This document shows, one piece after another, positions 47,440 to 56,180 of a DNA stretch of 64,000 bases; position 1 is the stretch's first letter; each line of letters opens with the position of its first letter. Position numbers and translations under genes: made by a program. The stretch lies in assembly GCA_019635315.1 (NCBI GenBank), contig JAHBZT010000006.1, positions 124,001 through 188,000 of the forward strand, written 5' to 3'. A model generated the notes under the pieces. It made no database searches, was not told the DNA's origin, and saw only the letters and a program-made list of their open reading frames with translations. This DNA is from Rubrivivax sp. GTDB taxonomy: Bacteria > Pseudomonadota > Gammaproteobacteria > Burkholderiales > Burkholderiaceae_C.

Positions 47440-49263
47440 CTAGACCAGCGACCCGAAACCGGTGCGCGGCGCCTGCTCGATGCGCGCGCGGCCCTGGTTC
47501 TTGGCCGCATAGAGCGCGCGGTCGGCGCGCGAGAGCAGCTGCTCGAGCGTGTTGCCGTGGCGCGGGAACAGCACGACGCCGGCCGAGAAGCTGCCGCCGG
47601 GCAGGCGGCGGCGGCCCGGCACGGCCTCCGGCGGCAGCTGCTGGAACTCCTCCAGCAGGCGCGCCAGCAGCGCCTGCGCGGCGTCGCCGTCGGTCTCGGG
47701 CATCAGCGCGACGAATTCCTCGCCGCCGTGCCGGCAGACCAGGTCGCTGCGCCGCAGCGTGCCCGTCAGCAGGGTGCCGAAACGCTGCAGCACGGCGTCG
47801 CCGGCGGCATGGCCGTAGGTGTCGTTGATCAGCTTGAAGTGGTCCAGGTCCATCAGCACCACGGCCAGCGGCTGGCCCTGGCGGCGCGCCAGTTCCAGCA
47901 TCGCCGGCGCGGTCTCGAACAGGTAGCGGCGGTTGTGCAGCCCGGTCAGCGGGTCGCGCAGCGCCTGCTCGCGCAGCTGCGCATGCAGCCGCTCGGTCTG
48001 CGCCACCTGGGCCTGCAGCGCCGCATTCAGCTCGGCCAGGCGGCGGCGGTCGTCCTCGGCGCTGCGCCGCGAGTCGACCGCCAGGTCGCGCTCGCGCCGC
48101 GCCTGCGCCAGCTGGTGGCTGACCTGCAGCGCGGCATAGCGCGCGCGCGCACTGCGCCCGACCAGCTGCTCGTACAGCGCCTGCGCGTGGCGCACGCAGG
48201 CCAGCGCGGCGCGCGTGTCGTCCAGCCGCTCGCAGGCGTCGGCCAGCACGCGGTGCAGCTCCATCAGGTCGTAGGGCTGGTCGCTCAGGCGGCGCTCGCG
48301 GCGCTCGAGCAGGATCTGCTCGGCGACCTCGCGCGCTGCCGCGGCATGGCCGCGTGCGAGCAGGCAGCGCGCGCGCAGCCAGCCCCAGAAGGTCATGCCG
48401 TCGCCGTCGGCGATGGCGCCCACGGCGCCGGCCTGCAGGTAGCGCTCGGCCTCGTCGAGCTCGCCGACGCCCAGGTGGGCCAGCGCCAGCGGCAGCGCAT
48501 GACGCTCCAGCACGCCGGGCACCAGCTCGTCCGGGTGGCCGACCAGGAAGTCGGCCATCGCGCGCGCCGCGCGTGCATCGCCGGCGGCGTGGTGGATGAT
48601 GATCAGGTTGCTGGCCGCGGTGGCGACCACCGGCTTGGCGCCGGCCTTGCGCGCGGCGGCCAGCGCCTGCTCGCTGAGGGCGCGGGCGTCCTCCAGGTTG
48701 AACAGGTCCTGGTGGTAGCCGCCCAGGTTGGACAGCGCGGTGATGCGCGGGCCGTCCCAGCCGGTGGCCTCGGCCGCGGCGGCGGCGGCGTGGTAGTGGC
48801 GCAGCGCCTCGTCCACGCGCCCCAGCACCTTGGCCGTGATGGCGCGCGAGTTGTGCGCCAGGAAGCGCTGCATCGCGTCGTAGGCCAGGCCCTGGGCGGC
48901 GATGCGTTCGTCGATCTCGGCCTGCAGCCGCGCCGAGCCCTCGTAGTCGCCGATGCGGCGCAGGTGGATGGCCAGCACCTCGTCGACCAGCGCCAGCCCG
49001 CGCGCGCGCTGCGCGGCGCCGCCGTCGCGGTCCTCGAGCGCCTCGTAGGCCTCGCGCGCGCAGCGCATCGCCTCCTGCGCCGTGGTCTCGTCGCCGCTGC
49101 GCACCTCGGCCAGCGCGACCTGCAGCCAGCCGTCGGCGGCCAGCGCGCCGCCGCTGGCGGCCAGCCGCCGCCCCAGCGCGCCGGCGGCCTGCGGGTCCAG
49201 GTAGCTCAGCTCCCAGGCCCGCGCCAGCGCGGCGGCGGCGGTCGGCGAGATCTCCCCGGGCAC
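47440..49263 (-). CDS. Diguanylate cyclase with TPR sensor region
   Basis: A 607-residue protein. Residues about 1-380 are helical repeats of the TPR type, and residues about 400-435 form a coiled linker (RRSAEDDRRRLAELNAALQAQVAQTERLHAQLREQ). The GGDEF domain follows: DPLTGLHNRRYLFE, LMDLDHFKLINDTYGHAAGDAVLQRF, and the active-site loop RHGGEEFVALMP. It should make cyclic di-GMP in response to a protein or metabolite sensed by the TPRs. No RxxD inhibitory site is seen at the usual place. The start is GTG at 49263, 12 bases after the ComFB-like gene in the same direction. Confidence 0.92.
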   Translation of the reverse strand: MPGEISPTAAAALARAWELSYLDPQAAGALGRRLAASGGALAADGWLQVALAEVRSGDETTAQEAMRCAREAYEALEDRDGGAAQRARGLALVDEVLAIHLRRIGDYEGSARLQAEIDERIAAQGLAYDAMQRFLAHNSRAITAKVLGRVDEALRHYHAAAAAAEATGWDGPRITALSNLGGYHQDLFNLEDARALSEQALAAARKAGAKPVVATAASNLIIIHHAAGDARAARAMADFLVGHPDELVPGVLERHALPLALAHLGVGELDEAERYLQAGAVGAIADGDGMTFWGWLRARCLLARGHAAAAREVAEQILLERRERRLSDQPYDLMELHRVLADACERLDDTRAALACVRHAQALYEQLVGRSARARYAALQVSHQLAQARRERDLAVDSRRSAEDDRRRLAELNAALQAQVAQTERLHAQLREQALRDPLTGLHNRRYLFETAPAMLELARRQGQPLAVVLMDLDHFKLINDTYGHAAGDAVLQRFGTLLTGTLRRSDLVCRHGGEEFVALMPETDGDAAQALLARLLEEFQQLPPEAVPGRRRLPGGSFSAGVVLFPRHGNTLEQLLSRADRALYAAKNQGRARIEQAPRTGFGSLV

Positions 49264-49275
49264 GGCGGCGCCGTG

Positions 49276-49566
49276 TCAGGCGCGCGCGCGCATCGCGGTG
49301 CGCGCCTGGACGAAGCCGAAGGCGTAGTCGACGGCCTCCAGCAGCTGGCGTTCGCTCTCGCCGCGCTCGCGCTCGCTGAGGTAGAAGACGAAGTCGACCT
49401 CGTGGCGGATGTAGCGCGGCGGCAGCCGGTTCAGCGCCACGCAGGCCACGTCGGCCAGCAGGTCGGGCTTGTGCATGAGGCCGGGGAAGCGATCGGCGTG
49501 GCGCACGACGGCCTCGTAGACGGCGCGTTCGTTGTGGTTGCGGACGGAGGAGAAATCGGCGCTCAT
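49276..49566 (-). CDS. ComFB-family protein
   Basis: A 96-residue protein with the late-competence ComFB-like pattern: NHNERAVYEAVVRHADRFPGLMHKPDLLADVACVALNRLPPRYIRHEVDFVFYLSERERGE. The RYIRHEVDFVFYLSE segment is the family core. Recent work on cyanobacterial and other ComFB proteins reports binding of cyclic dinucleotides, which fits its place directly upstream of a diguanylate cyclase. The two genes are probably one operon. Confidence 0.85.
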   Translation of the reverse strand: MSADFSSVRNHNERAVYEAVVRHADRFPGLMHKPDLLADVACVALNRLPPRYIRHEVDFVFYLSERERGESERQLLEAVDYAFGFVQARTAMRARA

Positions 49567-49642
49567 GGTCGGGCTCCGCCCCGCCAGCGGGGCACGACCG
49601 GATATCGGCGCCGTCGCGGCGGACTGTAGGCGCCGCCCGTGG

Positions 49643-50554
49643 TCAGGCCGCGGGCTGCACGCGCAGCGAGAAGTCCACCGCCTTCAGGTCCTTGGTCAGG
49701 TGGCCGATCGAGATGCGGTGCACTCCCGTGGCGGCGATGTCGCGCAGCTGCGCCAGCGTCACGCTGCCGGAGACCTCCAGCAGCGCAGGGGCTGCCGCTG
49801 CGGCATTGACGGCCACCGCCTCGCGCATGCGCGGCAGGTCGAAGTTGTCCAGCAGCACGCTGGTCGCGCCATGGACCAGCGCCTCGCGCAGCTGGGCGAG
49901 GGTCTCGACCTCGATCTGGATCTCGACGCCGGCGTCCAGCGCACGCGCCGCCGCCAGCACCTGCGCCACGCCGCCGGCGGCCGCGATGTGGTTCTCCTTG
50001 ATCAGGATGCCGTGCCACAGCGCCAGGCGCTGGTTGTGGCCGCCGCCGGTGCGCACCGCATATTTCTGCGCCTGGCGCAGGCCGGGGATGGTCTTGCGCG
50101 TGTCCAGGATCTGCACGCCCTGCGGCAGCGGCGAGGCGCCGGCCACCGCGTCGACATGGCGCCGCGTCTCGGTGGCGGTGGCCGACAACAGCTGGATGAA
50201 ATTGAGCGCCGGCCGCTCGGCGGCCAGCAGCGCGCGTGCATCGGCCTCGATGCGCAGCACGACCTGGTCGGGGTCCATCCACGCGCCTTCGGCCACCTGC
50301 CAGTCCAGCGCGGCCGACGGGTCCAGCGTGCGCACGACGGCGTCGAACCAGTCGCGGCCGCAGAGCACGGCACGCTCGCGGCACAGCACGCGCGCGGCGA
50401 CGCGCTCGCCCGCCGGCACCAGCAGCCCGGTCCAGTCGCCGCGGCCCAGGTCCTCGGCCAGCGCGTCGCGCACGTTGCGCGCGCGGGCGTCCTCGAGCGT
50501 CTCGTCGCGCTCGCTGAAGGCGACGGCACCGGCGCGAGGTCCCGCGCCGTTCAA
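49643..50554 (-). CDS. nadC: Nicotinate-nucleotide pyrophosphorylase (carboxylating)
   Basis: A 303-residue QPRTase that converts quinolinate and PRPP to nicotinate mononucleotide. Motifs are [67 protein letters not shown] and [15 protein letters not shown]. The best start is TTG at 50554, inside a TTGA overlap with the nadA stop, because no ATG or GTG occurs in frame upstream of the conserved region. The unusual start and overlap suggest strong translational coupling to nadA. Confidence 0.93.
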   Translation of the reverse strand: MNGAGPRAGAVAFSERDETLEDARARNVRDALAEDLGRGDWTGLLVPAGERVAARVLCRERAVLCGRDWFDAVVRTLDPSAALDWQVAEGAWMDPDQVVLRIEADARALLAAERPALNFIQLLSATATETRRHVDAVAGASPLPQGVQILDTRKTIPGLRQAQKYAVRTGGGHNQRLALWHGILIKENHIAAAGGVAQVLAAARALDAGVEIQIEVETLAQLREALVHGATSVLLDNFDLPRMREAVAVNAAAAAPALLEVSGSVTLAQLRDIAATGVHRISIGHLTKDLKAVDFSLRVQPAA

Positions 50555-51663
50555 GCGGCCCCCAGGTGGCGCACGTGCCCGCGCTGCGCCGGCGCCAGCG
50601 CGCCCGGATTCGCCTTGACGAAGTCCAGCATGCGCTCGATGCAGCCGGCGGCCTTGGCGCGCACCGGCTCGGGCACCAGCACCTCGCCGCCGCCCTGCTC
50701 CAGGCAGGACAGCACGCCCTGCAGCGCATTCATCGCCATCCAGGGGCAGTGCGCGCAGCTCTTGCAGGTGGCGCCGGTGCCGGCGGTCGGCGCCTCGATC
50801 AGCGTCTTGTCCGGCGCCAGCTGGCGCATGCGGTGCATCAGGCCGTTGTCGGTGGCGATGATGTATTCGCGCGCCGTGCCGTTGACGACCGCCTGCAGGA
50901 TCTGCGTCGTGCTGCCGACCACGTCGGCCTGGTCGACGACGCTGTCCGGCGACTCCGGGTGCACCAGCACCAGCGCGTCCGGGTGCTCGCGGCGCAGCAG
51001 TTCCAGCTCCAGGCCCTTGAATTCGTCGTGCACGATGCAGGCGGCATTCCACAGCAGCATGTCGGCGCCGGTCTGCTGCTGGATCCAGTGGCCCAGGTGG
51101 CGGTCGGGGGCCCACAGGATCTTCTGGCCCTGCTCGTGCAGGTGGCGCACGATGGCCAGGGCGCAGGAGCTGGTGACCATCCAGTCCGCGCGCGCCTTCA
51201 CCGCGGCGCTGGTATTGGCATAGACGACGACCTGGCGGTCCGGATGGGCGTCGCAGAAGGCGGCGAATTCGTCCGGCGGGCAGCCCAGGTCCAGCGAGCA
51301 GGTAGCCTCCAGGTCGGGCATCAGCACGCGCTTGTGCGGCGACAGGATCTTGGCCGTCTCGCCCATGAAGCGCACGCCGGCGACGACCAGCGTCTGCGCC
51401 GCATGGTCGCGGCCGAAGCGCGCCATCTCCAGCGAATCGGCGACGCAGCCGCCGGTGGCCAGCGCCAGGTCCTGCAGGTCGCCGTCGACGTAGTAGTGCG
51501 CGACCAGCACCGCTCCGCGTGCCTTCAGCAGTTCGGCGGCGCGCTGCATCGCGCGTGCCTTCTCGGCCGGCGGCAGGCCGGGCGGCACCTTGGCCCAGGC
51601 ATGCTCGGTGGAGCAGGCGCCGCGGGCGTCCTGGCGCGTGTAGTCGTAGATGACGGCATTCAT
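50551..51663 (-). CDS. nadA: Quinolinate synthase A
   Basis: A 370-residue [4Fe-4S] enzyme that condenses iminoaspartate with dihydroxyacetone phosphate to quinolinate. Likely cluster cysteines occur in [34 protein letters not shown] and [34 protein letters not shown] and [21 protein letters not shown] are further signatures. It leads a nadA-nadC operon; nadB would be elsewhere. Confidence 0.96.
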   Translation of the reverse strand: MNAVIYDYTRQDARGACSTEHAWAKVPPGLPPAEKARAMQRAAELLKARGAVLVAHYYVDGDLQDLALATGGCVADSLEMARFGRDHAAQTLVVAGVRFMGETAKILSPHKRVLMPDLEATCSLDLGCPPDEFAAFCDAHPDRQVVVYANTSAAVKARADWMVTSSCALAIVRHLHEQGQKILWAPDRHLGHWIQQQTGADMLLWNAACIVHDEFKGLELELLRREHPDALVLVHPESPDSVVDQADVVGSTTQILQAVVNGTAREYIIATDNGLMHRMRQLAPDKTLIEAPTAGTGATCKSCAHCPWMAMNALQGVLSCLEQGGGEVLVPEPVRAKAAGCIERMLDFVKANPGALAPAQRGHVRHLGAA

Positions 51664-51774
51664 GGCCGGCTGTCCTTCCCGTCGTGGGGAGACGATGGTA
51701 GCCGGCCGCGCGCCGGCTGCGCGGCGCGGGGGCAGGCGGGCCTTGACCGGGCTCAGCGCCGGATCAAGGCCGCA

Positions 51775-52659
51775 TCACGGGGCGGTCGCGAAGAAGCGGC
51801 TCGGCGGCTGGCCGACGGCGCGCCGCACCATCGCGCTGAAGGCGCTCGCGCTGGCATAACCCAGCTCGGCCGCGATGGTGGCCATCGGCTGCTTGCGCGC
51901 GGCCATCGCCAGCGCGTGCGCCAGCAGCACCTGCTGGCGCCACTGGCCGAACGAACTGCCGAGTTCGCTGCGGAACAGCCGCGCCACCGTGCGCGGGCTG
52001 GCGCCGATGTGCGCGGCCCAGTCCTCCAGCGCGGTCCAGCGCGTCGGGTGGTCCAGCATGGCCTCGCACAGCCGGCGCAGCCGGTGGTCCGCGGGCAGGT
52101 CGATGCCCAGCCGCACCGGCGCTGCGCGGCGCAGCTCGTCCAGCACCAGCGCGGCGATGCAGCGCTCGCGCTCGTCCGGCGCCTGCGCACCGGGCGCCGT
52201 GTCCAGGTGCGGCACCAGTTCGCGCAGCAGCGGCGAGACCTCCAGCACGCGGCATGCCGGCCAGCGCTCGAACGGCGACGCGGCATCGGGCGCCTGTGCA
52301 TCGGCCAGGAAGCGCGCCGACGGGTGCACGTACAGCGTGCGGATCTCGGCGTCCTCGAGCACGGTGACCACATGCTCGACGTCCGGCGGGATCCACAGCG
52401 CGCGCGACGGCGGCACGATGTAGGTGCTGCGCGCCGCGCTCATGCGGATCACGCCGGTGCTGGACATGGCGACCTGCGCCCAGGGGTGGCGGTGCGGCAC
52501 GATGTGCGTGGCGGCGGCCAGCCGGCGCAGCTTGGCGCGCAGCGGGCGCTGCTCGCTGGGCGCGTAGGCCAGCGGGTCGATCGGCGGCACGCTGGCGCGC
52601 CGCACGGCCTGGGGCGGCGTGGTCGGCGGACGCAGCGGGGTCAGCAGGCCGGCGGGCAT
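51775..52659 (-). CDS. AraC-family transcriptional regulator (NimR-like)
   Basis: A 294-residue regulator. The N-terminal cupin has HIVPHRHPWAQVAMSSTGVIRMSAARSTYIVPPSRALWIPPDVEHVVT, typical of the NimR group. The C-terminal double HTH is TALEDWAAHIGASPRTVARLFRSELGSSFGQWRQQVLLAHALAMAARKQPMATIAAELGYASASAFSAMVRRAVGQPPSRFF. Members usually control an adjacent exporter, here the divergent MFS gene. A dyad in the gap may be the operator. Confidence 0.9.
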   Translation of the reverse strand: MPAGLLTPLRPPTTPPQAVRRASVPPIDPLAYAPSEQRPLRAKLRRLAAATHIVPHRHPWAQVAMSSTGVIRMSAARSTYIVPPSRALWIPPDVEHVVTVLEDAEIRTLYVHPSARFLADAQAPDAASPFERWPACRVLEVSPLLRELVPHLDTAPGAQAPDERERCIAALVLDELRRAAPVRLGIDLPADHRLRRLCEAMLDHPTRWTALEDWAAHIGASPRTVARLFRSELGSSFGQWRQQVLLAHALAMAARKQPMATIAAELGYASASAFSAMVRRAVGQPPSRFFATAP

Positions 52660-52712
52660 GGTCGGATCAGGGGCAGGGAACCGGCGGCGTGGGCTGGCAG
52701 GATCTCGACAGA

Positions 52713-52733
52713 GGTTGGCATCCTATCGCAACC
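52713..52733. promoter_or_regulatory. Candidate operator of the AraC/MFS divergent pair
   Basis: The 21-base segment starts GGTTG and ends CAACC, a five-base inverted repeat with 11 bases between the arms, in the 138-base gap. It could be the regulator site, but short dyads arise by chance. Confidence 0.35.
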
Positions 52734-52797
52734 ACGCCGCCGGGTGGCCGCCTACGATGCCTGCCAGTTTCCTGCCGCCACACCACCCGCCTCCCGC

Positions 52798-54060
52798 ATG
52801 ACCACGCTCGCCGCTCCGGCCCCGCTGCGCGCCGACGCCCACACCATCGGCGTCGTCAGCATCGCGCACGGCCTCTCGCACTTCTGCCAGCTGGTCGTGC
52901 CGCCGCTGTTTCCGTGGATCGGGGCCTCGTTCGGCCTGTCCAACACGCAGCTCGGGCTGCTGATGTCGGTCTTCTTCGTCGTCTCCTTCGTCGGCCAGGC
53001 GCTGGCCGGCTTCGTCGTCGACCGCTATGGCGCGGCGCGCGTGCTGTACGGCGGCCTCGGCCTGCTGGCGCTGGCCGCGCTGGGCCTGGGTGCCAGCCCG
53101 TCGTATGCGGTGATGCTGGTCTTCATGGCGGTCGCGGGCCTGGGCAACTGCGTCTTCCACCCGGTGGACTTCTCCATCCTCAACGCGCGCGTCAGCCAGC
53201 CGCGACTGGGCCATGCCTATGCGGCGCATGGCATCTCGGGCAACCTGGGCTGGGCGCTGGCGCCGGTGTTCGTGGTCGGCATCGCGCATGGCACCGGGTC
53301 GTGGCGGCTGGCGCTGTTCGCGGTGGCGGCGGTGGTGGGTGCGGTGCTGGCCGGGGTGTGGATCTTCCGTGCCTGGCTGACCGTCGAGCCGCATGCGGAT
53401 ACGCCGCGGCGCAGTGCCGCCGCCGCGCCGGCTGCCGCGCCGGCAGCCGCGGGCGGCACCTTCGACTTCCTGAAGCTGCCGGCGGTGTGGAGCTGCTTCG
53501 CCTTCTTCTTCATCTTCGCGCTCGCGCTGGGCAGCATCCAGACCTTCGCGCCGTCGGCCGCCGGCCGGCTGCACGACGTGCCCGCGGCCCAGGTCGCGAT
53601 CTGCCTGTCGATCTACATGGCCTGCGCCGCCGCCGGCATGGTGCTCGGCGGCTTCCTGGTGCGCGACCCCAGCCGCAGCGCGCGCATCGTGGCCGCCGGC
53701 TTCGGCGCCTCGGCCACCGTGGCGCTGCTGATCGCGCTGGGCGACTGGCCTTCGCTGATGGTGCCGGTGCTGTTCGGCCTGATGGGCTTCGGCGGCGGCA
53801 TCGCCGGCCCCTCGCGCGACCTGCTGGTCAAGCAGGCGACGCCGCCCGGCGCCACCGGGCGCGTCTACGGCGTCGTCTACTCCGGGCTGGACGTCGGCAT
53901 GACCATCGCGCCGGTCGTCTTCGGCGCGCTGATGGACGCCGGCGCCTACCGCGAGGTCTGGCTGGGCGTGGCCTTCGCGCAGCTGGTGCTGATCGCGACC
54001 GCCTTCAACGTCAAGCGCAATTGGCGGCGCCCGCCGCCGGCGGCCGCCGCCGCGGTCTGA
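52798..54060 (+). CDS. MFS transporter, fosmidomycin-resistance-like
   Basis: A 420-residue major facilitator with twelve helices. It begins VVSIAHGLSHFCQLVVPPLFPWIGASFGLSNTQLGLLMSVFFVVSFVGQALAGFVVDRYGAARVLYGG, with the loop 2-3 signature, and has FHPVDFSILNARVSQPRLGHAYAAHGISGNLGWALAPV, as in Fsr-type exporters. An alanine-rich loop separates the halves. The substrate is unknown. Divergent placement from the AraC gene suggests ligand-induced efflux or uptake. Confidence 0.88.
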   Translation: MTTLAAPAPLRADAHTIGVVSIAHGLSHFCQLVVPPLFPWIGASFGLSNTQLGLLMSVFFVVSFVGQALAGFVVDRYGAARVLYGGLGLLALAALGLGASPSYAVMLVFMAVAGLGNCVFHPVDFSILNARVSQPRLGHAYAAHGISGNLGWALAPVFVVGIAHGTGSWRLALFAVAAVVGAVLAGVWIFRAWLTVEPHADTPRRSAAAAPAAAPAAAGGTFDFLKLPAVWSCFAFFFIFALALGSIQTFAPSAAGRLHDVPAAQVAICLSIYMACAAAGMVLGGFLVRDPSRSARIVAAGFGASATVALLIALGDWPSLMVPVLFGLMGFGGGIAGPSRDLLVKQATPPGATGRVYGVVYSGLDVGMTIAPVVFGALMDAGAYREVWLGVAFAQLVLIATAFNVKRNWRRPPPAAAAAV

Positions 54061-54096
54061 CCGGATCGCGCCGCGCCTGCGGTTGGGCCGGCAGCG

Positions 54097-54975
54097 TCAG
54101 ACGCAGCGCCGGTGCCGTTCGATGCAGGTGTCCAGCGTCTCGCCGCCGTCGCGCTGCCACCAGTCGCGCGACGAGAAGATCTCGACCTCGGCATAGCCGG
54201 CGTAGCCCTGGGCCTCGACCAGCGCGCGGATGCGCGGCAGGTCGATGACGCCGTCGCCCGGCATGCCGCGGTCCTCGAGCAGGTCGCGCGTCGGCAGCCG
54301 CCAGTCGCAGACGTGGTAGGCGAGCAGGCGCTCGCGGCCGGCGCGTTCGATCATCGCGGCCAGCTTGGGGTCCCACCAGCAGTGGTAGACGTCCAGCGCC
54401 ACGCCCAGTGCGCCGCTGCGCGCAGGGTCCAGCGCGTCGCACAGGTCCAGCGCCTGCTCCAGCGTGTTGATGCAGGCGCGGTCCGCGGCATACATCGGGT
54501 GCAGCGGTTCGATGGCCAGCGGCATCGCGCGCTCGTGCGCGTCGGCCAGCAACCGGGCGATGCCTTCGGCGACCTGGGCCCGTGCGGCGGCGATGTCCTT
54601 GTGCGCCGGCGCGCCGGCCAGCGCGCCGGGCAGGCCGCCGACGACGAGCACCAGGCAGGGCGCGCCGAGTTCGCAGGCCTCGTCGAGCGCGCGCCGGTTG
54701 TCGTCGCGCGCCGCCTGGCGCCCGGCGTCGTCGCTGTAGGTGAACAGGCCGCCGCGGCAGTAGCCCGAGAGTTCCAGCCCATGCGCGCGCAGCGTGCGCG
54801 CGGTGGCCGCGAGGCCGGCCGCCGCGACCTGGTCGCGCCACGGCGAGACCGCGCGGATGCCGCGCGCCGCGCAGGCGTCCAGGATCTGCAGCAGCGGCCA
54901 GTCCTGCCCGCGCTGGCGGCGCACGGTGGCCGTGTTGATGGACAGCCAGCGGTGGTCGGCCGAGAAGTCCCTCAA
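54097..54975 (-). CDS. Sugar phosphate isomerase/epimerase-like TIM-barrel protein
   Basis: A 292-residue xylose-isomerase-like barrel. Metal-binding positions are expected in LAIEPLHPMYAADRACINTLEQAL, LGVALDVYHCWWDPKLAAMI, HVCDWRLPTRDLLEDRGMPGDGVIDLP and YAEVEIFSSRDWW. Relatives act as isomerases, epimerases, dehydratases or C-glycoside lyases on sugar-like substrates. TTG at 54975 fits the family N-terminus (RDFSADHRWLSINTATVRRQ). It is the last gene of a leftward operon, eight bases after the DUF993 gene. Confidence 0.85.
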   Translation of the reverse strand: MRDFSADHRWLSINTATVRRQRGQDWPLLQILDACAARGIRAVSPWRDQVAAAGLAATARTLRAHGLELSGYCRGGLFTYSDDAGRQAARDDNRRALDEACELGAPCLVLVVGGLPGALAGAPAHKDIAAARAQVAEGIARLLADAHERAMPLAIEPLHPMYAADRACINTLEQALDLCDALDPARSGALGVALDVYHCWWDPKLAAMIERAGRERLLAYHVCDWRLPTRDLLEDRGMPGDGVIDLPRIRALVEAQGYAGYAEVEIFSSRDWWQRDGGETLDTCIERHRRCV

Positions 54976-54982
54976 GCCATCC

Positions 54983-56173
54983 TCACGTCGGCACCCCGTG
55001 CAGCGCCAGCAGCGTGCGCATGCGCTGCACCGCCAGGTCCGGCTGCTCGATCAGCCCGGCCGCGTCGGCGAGACGGAACAGCTCGGCGAAGTGCGGCAGC
55101 GAACGCGTGCTCTGCTGGCCGCCGACCATCACGAAGTGGTCCTGGTGGCCGTTGATCCAGGCCATGTAGACGACGCCGGTCTTGTAGAAGCGCGTCGGCG
55201 CGCGGAAGACGTGGCGCGACAGCGGCACCGTCGGCGCCAGGATGGCGTGGAAGCGCGTCTCGTCGCCGGCGGCCAGCGCGGCCAGCGCGGCGCTGGCCGC
55301 CGGCGCGATGGCGTCGAAGATGCCCAGCAGCGCGTCGCTGTGGCGCTGGTTGGGGTGTTCGCCGCTGCCGTCGCCGGCGATCAGCTCGGCATAGTTGAAG
55401 TCGTCGCCGGTATACATGCGCACGCCCGGCGGCAGGCGCCGGCGCATGCGGATCTCCTGGTCCTTGTCGAGCAGCGAGATCTTGATGCCGTCGACCTTGC
55501 CGGCATGGGCGTGGATGACGCCGAGCGCGGTGTCCATCGCCGCGGCGACCGTCGCACCGCCCCAGTAGCCCTTCAGCGCCGGGTCGAACATGTCGCCCAG
55601 CCAGTGCAGGATCACCGGCTCCCTGGCCTGGCGCAGCACGCGGTCGTAGACCCGTTCGTAGTCGGCGGGGCTCCGGGCGACGCGCGCCAGCGCGCGGCTG
55701 GCCATCACGATGAGACGGCCGCCCAGTGCCTCGATGGCGGCCATCTGCTCCTCGTAGGCGCGGATCACGTCGTCGATGCCGCGCGCGGCCTCGGGCGCCA
55801 GGTGGTCGGTGCCGCAGCCGCTGGCGAGGAAGGCGCCGGGCAGGTCGCGCGCGGCGTCGATCGAGCGCCGGATCAGTTGCAACGAGGTCGGCCAGTCCAG
55901 CCCCATGCCGCGCTGCGCCGTGTCCATCGCCTCGGCCACGCCCAGGCCCAGGCTCCACAGCCGGCGCCGGTAGGCGATGGTGGCGTCCCAGTCGATGGCG
56001 CAGTCCAGCCAGGGGTCGACGGCGGCACGCGCATCGGCGACCACGTGCGCGGCCGAGAACGCGATGCGGTTGAGCCTGGTGCCCGGCGCGGCCGGCGTGA
56101 ACGAACCGGGGCCGCGCAGCGTGTACGGCTGCAGCGTGCCGTCGGCGGCGGGGAGCGTGATCGTGTGCGGCAT
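54983..56173 (-). CDS. DUF993 family protein (dihydrodipicolinate-synthase-like fold)
   Basis: A 396-residue protein of the uncharacterised DUF993 family, thought to adopt the class I aldolase TIM barrel. Conserved segments are LNRIAFSAAHVVADARAAVDPWLDCAIDWDATIAYRRRLWSLGLGVAEAMDTAQRGMGLDWPTSLQLI, GCGTDHL, ILHWLGDMFDPALKGYWGG, KVDGIKISLLDKDQE (a Lys that could form a Schiff base) and YTGDDFNYAEL. It probably cleaves or dehydrates a sugar-acid-like compound. It lies in an operon with a dehydrogenase, a dioxygenase and an isomerase. Confidence 0.85.
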   Translation of the reverse strand: MPHTITLPAADGTLQPYTLRGPGSFTPAAPGTRLNRIAFSAAHVVADARAAVDPWLDCAIDWDATIAYRRRLWSLGLGVAEAMDTAQRGMGLDWPTSLQLIRRSIDAARDLPGAFLASGCGTDHLAPEAARGIDDVIRAYEEQMAAIEALGGRLIVMASRALARVARSPADYERVYDRVLRQAREPVILHWLGDMFDPALKGYWGGATVAAAMDTALGVIHAHAGKVDGIKISLLDKDQEIRMRRRLPPGVRMYTGDDFNYAELIAGDGSGEHPNQRHSDALLGIFDAIAPAASAALAALAAGDETRFHAILAPTVPLSRHVFRAPTRFYKTGVVYMAWINGHQDHFVMVGGQQSTRSLPHFAELFRLADAAGLIEQPDLAVQRMRTLLALHGVPT

Positions 56174-56180
56174 CGCCGAC

